A DNA stretch of 64,000 nucleotides from Aurelia coerulea (taxonomy: Eukaryota; Cnidaria; Scyphozoa; Semaeostomeae; Ulmaridae). Made by a program: the position numbers and the translations under genes. Shown piece by piece: positions 57,741 through 64,000 of this stretch (its first letter is position 1; the number at the start of each line of letters is the position of its first letter). The stretch is taken from NCBI GenBank assembly GCA_039566865.1, contig CM076943.1, forward strand, positions 12,200,001-12,264,000, given 5' to 3'. The notes under the pieces were generated by a model. That model saw only the letters and a list, made by a program, of their open reading frames with translations, searched no databases and was not told the DNA's origin.

Positions 57741-58511
57741 GCCTTAACTGTTCAAAATCGTCCCATCATCAATGAACTTATGTTTGAGAGTACTCAGTTG
57801 TTACATGCAATTTATTTGGCCAAGGGTGCAGCAATAAATTTTGTGGAACTTAATGCAGCCATGCCAGCAGGAGCAGATTCAGGCAGGGTTACCAGGTTTG
57901 GATAAACCGCTCAAATTTCCAGAGAACGCGTTTCGATACCATCCTACCCACATACTTTACCACACGGAGGGGTGTACTGTGAATTTCTGCTGTTGACAAC
58001 GGATCTGTATTTTTGCTTGTCTCGAATTTACGTTATATTTTATGCATGAAACTTGTCGATTTGAATGAAGTCCTAAAGTCTTTTACCCCGTCCATTCATA
58101 AGCCATACAGTTTTGTAACTTGTTTATAGCAATTGTCATGTAGCTTATGTGGTTGTTTTTATCTTTATGTAATGGCCTTGGGTCGGGATAAACACAGCCG
58201 TTTGCTCCCTGGTGTATCGCCCTGGTAGAGTAATGTAGAGTAATGTTGTAAGTAGCGTAGATCTTAACATGTATTGTCGCATCACTGCACAAAAAGCCCA
58301 ATTTTGCTGCAGCAGCGATCATCTGCTAGAAATAGAAGTAGGTTGACACAAAGGTGTACCACAAAAGGATACGATTTGTCAGCGATGCAATCTAAATTGT
58401 ATTGAGAACGAATAAAATTGGCGGCGAGAAATTCGTATGACGAGCCTCGTGATAAACTTTTGTTTCTTTTTCGGAAACCACACTGATTTTGGAAATTTTG
58501 CGCCCTGTGAG

Positions 58512-60195
58512 ATTTGCCAAGGATAATTTCTGGGGGTCTAAAAACGTACATAATGATCGTATCAAGTTTATACAACTACCAAGGGGATACGGCTGCTCTG
58601 GAACAGAATGTGTCTCTTATGATGTTTGTGCTCTACATCGGCAAGGGCCACTTTGTGGTACCTGTAGGGCTGGATACAGTGAAAGCATCCTCTCGTCCCA
58701 ATGCATTGCAAACACGAAATGCCAAAGAGTTCAATTCTGGCTCATGACTTTTATCTTAATGGTCATTTTTCTGATTTTCATCCTTTATAAACGAGAAATA
58801 ACAAAATTCTTCAAACATCAATTAAGACTGACAAGGGAACAGCAACAGCAAGACACAACCCATGACGAAAGAGGTGTGAACCTCATAACTGATGATGTTT
58901 ACGTGTCATGCAAAGAATATGTACGCAGTCCAAATGATGCACCGTCGATAGAGCATAACGATATGATTGTAAACCAGCATGAGAAAGATGACTCTGATTT
59001 CGTCATTGGATTCATGAAAATAGTATTCTATTTCTATCAAATTGAAAACATCCTGCATGTTTACAGCAATGAGTTTGGGGATCAAATAAGCCAAAAACTG
59101 AGGAATTCTGTCAGCAGTTTCTTCAATTTTGAGTTTTCAGTCAGTCAGCATAGCTCATTTACATGTGCATTATTGGATGTGACTCCGACTTGCAAAGTCG
59201 TTGTGAGAATCATATTTGTTGCTATGGTATTCTTAGTTTTGTTGGTCTTACTTGTTATCATGAAGATTTACCAACGTATAAGAGAGAAATTTAGACAACG
59301 ACCAACAGAGCATTTGATCATCAACAAAGGAAAAGAGTTTACTGATCGACTTCTGGTGGCTATCTTTGAAATCATACTTTTGAGTTATGCCGTTATTACA
59401 AAATCAGTGTTTACTTTGTTGACTTGCGTGGATGTTGGGGGTAAACAAGTTTTGTTTATTCAAGGCAGCATTAAATGCTATCAATCATGGCAATACATTT
59501 TGGTGGGTGTTGGTTTGTGTTGGGTAATACCGTTCTGCTTGTTCGTAATTTTGCTTCCAGCCCAACTTCAAAAGAGAACAATAAGCAAGACAGGTGTCTT
59601 CGTTGGTATCACATTCCCCTTGTTCTATTTGTTGCATACTTCATTGGTGACGCGTGTGTCGAAACAGCAGTCAGAACAGCAGAATCCATGCCGTGTGACA
59701 GAAAGCATCCTTAAACTCCTTTCAGGGCCATTCAAGAGCAAGTGCAAACACCAGATTCGGTGGGAAGGAGTTTACCTCCTTCGCAGGTTGATCCTCGTTT
59801 CGGTCAATTCCTTCATACAAGATCAAATGTACAAACTATATTCGATGTTACTGATACAAATTTTATTCTTATTGCACCATGTACACATGAGACCATTTAG
59901 AAACAAGCTCCTAAACGCAATTGAAACAATATCATTGACCATCCTGATAATGTTGAACAGCGTGAGAACATTTGCAGTGTACGATACAAAACATGGGTTG
60001 CACGAAGAGGGAGCTGATTTGCTTCTGTTAAGGATATTTTCATGGACTGAATTAGTGCTAGTTCTATTTGCTCCTCTTGTGACATTCCTGCTCGTAGGAG
60101 TTTTGATCATTGTTAAAAGTTTTATAGCCATCTTTAAAATTCTTAAATGCTTTTACCGTCAAGCATATTTCCACAGAGCTGCATTTTCTACTTGA
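58512..60195 (+). CDS. Gene 3, multi-pass membrane protein with N-terminal cysteine motif
   Basis: A 560-codon exon ends at TGA 60193-60195. The frame is open from 58456 without an ATG, so it is a 3' exon; the acceptor is probably CCCTGTGAG (58511), which fits the phase of the signal-peptide exon. Counting from base 58489, residues 35-78 form a Cys-rich extracellular motif (GCSGTECVSYDVC, GPLCGTCRAGYSES, QCIANTKC). This is the CGxC-GYS pattern seen in large invertebrate surface proteins. Hydrophobic membrane segments follow at about 82-101, 238-260, 287-313, 336-358, 368-387, 448-464, 478-496 and 518-546, with a possible ninth at 172-190. The loop 102-170 is charged and contains QQQQ. A basic RPFRNKLLNAIET lies between TM6 and TM7. 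The arrangement is channel- or receptor-like (TRP/polycystin-like C-termini look similar), but no diagnostic motif was seen. Function is unknown; plasma membrane location is likely. Confidence 0.8.
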
Positions 60196-61139
60196 GCGAA
60201 GAGTGCTCGAGAGAATTTTGCGTTTGAGAATGAAATTAATTGATTACCATCGAGCAAAATTTTCTACTTTGCTGCGTCTTTTCGAAGAAAAATATGGCTG
60301 CTGTAAACGACAACAACATAAATCCATTGAATTCGTCATTTCATAGAGTACTGAATAGTGATTGGCCATTAGCATAGACTATGTAGAGAGCAAAATAACG
60401 CGCTGCAAAATTCGAACGAGTTTAGCTTTTTTCTGGCTCACGAGCACCTCACGAGCATAAGTGCCCCTTGAGGAAGTGCCCCTTTAGCTCAATGAAAAGT
60501 GCCCTTGAAGTGTTGTGCCCCCCAACTTTGAGATGCTTCCTACGTCCCTGCTTGAATAAAATGTAGCTGTTAACAATCATTTATGATTCAGTTGACTGTA
60601 ATTTACTCTTTGAAGAATTGTTTGGATCATAACATAGTCTAACGGAGTCTAACTTATTGTGTCTGAAACTTTGACATTATTTTATGTTATTGCAATCTGA
60701 AGAATAAGAGAATTCAAATGGGACAAAGTGTTCTTAGGATAGTATTTGTTATTAATTCTTAAACATTAAGAAATTTATCCAGGACTGAAAGCTTTTAGAA
60801 TTTTTCCAACTTTTGAGAATTGAACTTTACTTAAAAGTTTGTTAGAGGGTGCAGCAAAGTGTTCCAATTTTCATTGATGCGCAATATCTTGATTGTGCCT
60901 TTATGATCAGCAAGGGTGCAAAAACAAAGTGATTTAAAGTTCTGAAGAATAGCAGATAATGCACCATTCCAGCCATCTATAGGTTTCACATTCTGTGTTT
61001 AGTTTGATTTGATCGAGTGAACTCTGAGATGTGAAATCTAAAGTAAATGATAGCTCTAAAATCTCTTCTCCAAGCCAACAAACTGATTAAGGAAAACTGA
61101 TTATTTTGATTCATAGAATTTACCCTCACTCTCATGCAT
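60196..61139. other. 3' flank of gene 3
   Basis: AATAAA at 60555-60560 is a candidate polyadenylation signal, 360 bases after the stop. The dispersed repeat shared with 46450-46560 covers 60430-60552. The remainder is AT-rich with no feature recognised. Confidence 0.45.
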
Positions 61140-61290
61140 CAAGCGTACAAGATGGGGGGCCGGGGGCGACAGCCCCCCAACTTTGGAATGATTATTGAAA
61201 ATCTGCCTTCAGTTGGGCAAAAATGTTGGTAAATAATGAAATTTGTGTTGGGCAGCCCCCTTGATGTTTTCTCCCCATACACTTATGCTC
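61140..61290. repeat. Short G/C-run MITE, copy 2 (inverted relative to copy 1)
   Basis: GGGGGCGACAGCCCCCCAAC at the left and GGGCAGCCCCCTTGATG..CCCCATACACTTATGCT at the right correspond, on the opposite strand, to 33305-33485. Confidence 0.55.
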
Positions 61291-61559
61291 TCGAGACGAT
61301 TTTCCAAATTAAACTATGTTAAAGTGATGGCAAATAATGAAAGAGAATTGCAACAAGTAATAAGATGAAATAAAATGGTTTCTACAGATCAGGCCAATCA
61401 TCTAAAAAAATGCTGTGAAAAGATGCTGTAAAAAGTCCAGTGTAAAGAAATGTTTGACAGTTAAATAGCTCTGTATGTAACAATGCTGAGTCCAGAAGAG
61501 TATAATTATACTGTAGGCTTGCTGGCATAAGGCTTAATTGACAAACAATGTTTTTTATT

Positions 61560-63025
61560 TTTTCACAAATAAAAACAACTAACTACAACGAAATATAAAT
61601 ATTCTGTGGCTGCCATAGCTGGAAAGGACACGATGTCATCGAGTTCCAACTAAGGCAGCCACTTACATCAATGGTGAAATCTACATCAAATTTTTTTGAA
61701 AGAAAAAAAAAGAACAGCACAGGCGTCTCAGAAAGAAGAACTCCCTCGACCTTATGGCAGTTGCTTGACTCTCAAACGAGCACAGATAGATGAGACACCT
61801 AAGGATGCCGCGAGGATTATGTAATATATCAGATCTGCTATTCATGATACAAATGGGAGTACTTCTTTACAAGACACCCAGTGGCGTCGTGGGAGCATGA
61901 TTTTAGGGGGGGCCAGGGGTCAGAATTTTCCGACAAAGAGAGATTTTTCCGACAAAAATTAAGCAGGAGTGTAACGAACAAAAAGTGGCAAAATGGCAAG
62001 AACTTTTGTCATATAAAAGTTCCATAATAGCGAAGAATTTTTGAAAGGGACACAGCAGCCCTGTTAAGAGGCGATTCTTGTTGGAGGTGAGGCTGTTGTT
62101 GAGACGTGATTGGTGTTGAAGGTGAGGCTGAAGCTATATGCGCAAGGAGGGTGGAAAACTGGGGGTCCGGGGGCTTGCCCCCGGGAAAAATTTCTGTGAC
62201 CACGTCCTTTAGATCGTTGCAAAACGCCCCTATTTTGAAGAATCTACTATTTGTTTTCATGGGAAATTTCGAAAAAAATGACCTTCAAAGCACTGAAAAA
62301 TAGATCGTTTTCAAATTTTAGATAACAACGTGATAGCTTGATATAAATCTTCATTTCTATACGCATCCGTTTACAGAAACTGAAAGTAATCCCATCTTAG
62401 TAATCATTTCCATCTTCCTCAACAATATTCACTTGTGCAAATTCTGATGAGCAACTCATTGAAAGCTTAATGCACAAACCATAAATGCATGACATTTTTT
62501 AAGTATGAAACGTGCAAAATAGATTGTAAATGTATCGTTTTTAGTCACCAAAATGTAGGCAAGACGACCGAATTTTCGGGGGAAAAGTCCAAGAATGTTT
62601 TGACCGAAAGCATTTGTCTGAAATTTATTCGTCCGAAATTTTCTGCGCCTAATGTGTCTATTTTTCCAATAGAAAACACACGTTTCTTTCGATTGAAAAA
62701 GGAATTTTTTGCAGAAAAACGAACGAAGGACCTAGTTTTTTGTCGAAAAACCTACTTTTTCATCAAAAACTACGTTTTTGCGATCGAAAGAGTGATTTTC
62801 ATGTATACATTACGATTGCCATAAAGTAGCTATGTAAGGAAAATGGATTAATTCAATTTTTTTCGATTTTTCCGACAAGAATGGAAAACTGACGAATTTT
62901 CCGACAACATTTTCACAGGGGGGGCCATGGCCCCCCCTGGCCCCCCCGGCCACGACGCCACTGAAGACACCCGCTACAAATACCACAAATAAAACGAAAA
63001 TATTGCTGCTGTTTTATGCTTAAAT
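61560..63025 (-). other. Probable LINE 3' UTR, split by an hAT-like insertion
   Basis: After the stop of the reverse-transcriptase frame (63026), the minus strand continues TTTGTGGTATTTGTAGCGGG up to the hAT-like element. It resumes beyond it (TTGTAAAGAAGTACTCCCAT ... TGGAACTCGATGACATCGTG ... AGCTATGGCAGCCACAGAAT) and ends in an A/T-rich tail near 61560. That these flanks are one LINE 3' UTR is inferred from position and from the exact target duplication. Confidence 0.45.
61879..62963. mobile_element. Non-autonomous hAT-superfamily element with perfect 8-bp target duplication
   Basis: The termini CAGTGGCGTCGTGG (61879) and CCACGACGCCACTG (62963) are perfect inverse repeats, followed inwards by GGGGGGGCC / GGCCCCCCC blocks. 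AAGACACC flanks both ends (61871-61878; 62964-62971), the 8-bp duplication typical of hAT. The 1085-bp body has no transposase; frames at 62009-62303 and 62489-62824 show no domain. The interior GGCTTGCCCCCGGG..TGACCACGTCCTTTAGATC relates it to 44533-45010. Confidence 0.9.
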
Positions 63026-64000
63026 TCAATTTGAAAACCTTTTCGTATTTTTGATAAAAGAAATTGTTGCTTCCAGGATTATTCGATTGATAATGACATT
63101 ATACTGTGAATCCCCGAACAGAAGCAAATCACACAAAGGTTTAACATCTAAATTCACATTTAAACCAGGAACTTCAGAGAGCTGATCAAAGAGGTCCTGC
63201 CGCATCGAGTCAAACTGGGGGCAATGCAGGAGAAAGTGCTCATCGTCTTCCCTGTCAGTACCACAAGCACAAAATGGAGTAAGACTATCAAAGTTGTGTC
63301 TAAATTTATGTTCATTCAGTGCGCTAAACTTCAAACGCAACTTTGTCAGTAATCTGATGCCTTCAATATCAGAAATATTGTAGACAGAATTTCGCTCAGG
63401 TCTTATGATTTTTGATAATTTGCCTTTGAACTGAGAAAGGGACATTGAATTTTTGATCCCTTCCCCAAGCATATTCCACTCAAACAGGGTATTATGAAAG
63501 TAAGTATTAGAAAAACGATTGGTTCTAGCAACATGTACTTCATAATCCCGGGAGTGTCTAAGACTGTAGTTGAGATGACGTTCGGGAGGGATTTCATCAA
63601 AAAGGTAGCCTGGTGATCGTGATTTCATTAAGTTAAAGAAATGACACAGCCTCCTGTACCATCTTCTGTCGTACAGACTCTCCCCTCCCATCCTAATTCT
63701 TCATGAAGTCTTTGCCTATTTGTACCTCTCCAAGCACCAGCAACAGCTAAGGCTGCAGAGTATTGTGTCTGTTCATCTGTTCAAGCCTGTGCGTAAATGT
63801 TAAGCGCATGTCTGGGTCATATTTGTGATAAATGATGTCTCCATAGTCTAAGTGTGGTCTTACATATAACTTGTAGATTTGATCTAACACATCCCTAGAC
63901 ACATACTTGGACAGAAATTTTATCATCCCTATGCCCCTTCTAGCCTTGCAGATAGCCTCTTTAATATGACTTAGACAATTCAGTTGAGAATCAAGTTGCA
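63026..64000 (-). pseudogene. Non-LTR retrotransposon (jockey/CR1/L2-like) reverse transcriptase, C-terminal part, frameshifted
   Basis: The minus strand from 64000 encodes the end of an RT thumb region (HIKEAICKARRGIGMIKFLS, then VLDQIYKLYVRPHLDYGDII), then WRGTNRQRLHEELGWE, and in the 221-codon frame 63691-63026 ESLYDRRWYRRLCHFFNL, the zinc-knuckle-like FCACGTDREDDEHFLLHC and a final IKNTKRFSN. The frame is broken twice by short tandem duplications: TCTGTTCA doubled at 63768-63783 (+8) and CTCCC doubled at 63680-63689 (+5). The catalytic core lies beyond the window. It is an inactive copy, probably young apart from the two slips. Confidence 0.85.

Noticed and set aside
58282..58575. 97-codon minus-strand frame overlapping the start of gene 3 exon 2
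   Set aside because: Antisense to a well-supported coding exon, with no domain of its own.
62489..62824. 111-codon Lys/Phe-rich frame
   Set aside because: Inside the non-autonomous hAT-like element; low-complexity TTTTCG repeats explain it and no transposase motif is present.

Overview
This is eukaryotic, almost certainly animal, DNA: spliced genes with consensus GT-AG introns, long AT-rich introns and intergenic DNA, and a dense population of short foldback transposons. No operons or bacterial genes are visible. The multi-pass membrane protein with a CxxC cysteine knot, the non-LTR retrotransposon remnants and the many short inverted-repeat elements suggest an anthozoan cnidarian (coral or sea anemone) or another early-branching metazoan. 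That placement is an inference and was not tested by any search.

Three spliced gene models are supported by matching splice phases. (1) Plus strand, 1341-9909: six exons, 3'-complete, encoding the coiled-coil and Gln-rich C-terminal 774 residues of a likely transcription regulator. The coiled coil loosely resembles the post-PAS region of CLOCK/NPAS2, but the identity is weak. (2) Minus strand, 42514-22458: four exons giving a complete 544-residue protein of unknown function; its introns carry most of the transposons between 23 and 42 kb. (3) Plus strand, about 56925-60195: a signal-peptide exon and a large exon encoding a cysteine motif followed by eight or nine membrane segments. Two further short coding-looking stretches (14118-14282 and 19995-20166) are unassigned.

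Repeats dominate the rest. From 46.6 to 56.1 kb there is a 9.5 kb satellite block in two styles: CAY-rich units of 81-150 bp, and 63/66-bp units with a higher-order arrangement. The block contains a 2084-bp tandem segmental duplication that also copied a TTAA-flanked element. The 66-bp array leaves several reading frames open for almost 5 kb. Elsewhere there are about twenty inverted-repeat elements in several families: TA-flanked with GGGTGTCCC ends, hAT-like with 6-8 bp target duplications, TTAA-flanked, and long foldbacks. There are also three LINE 3' fragments, one of them interrupted by an hAT-like insertion.

The points most worth a second look are the inverted repeat whose arms bracket the first coding exon of gene 2, the 124-bp duplication of a coding exon end plus its splice donor, the intronic minisatellite that carries a 3' splice site, the near-perfect 64-bp-arm hairpin at 57.5 kb, and the coding status of the 66-bp array.
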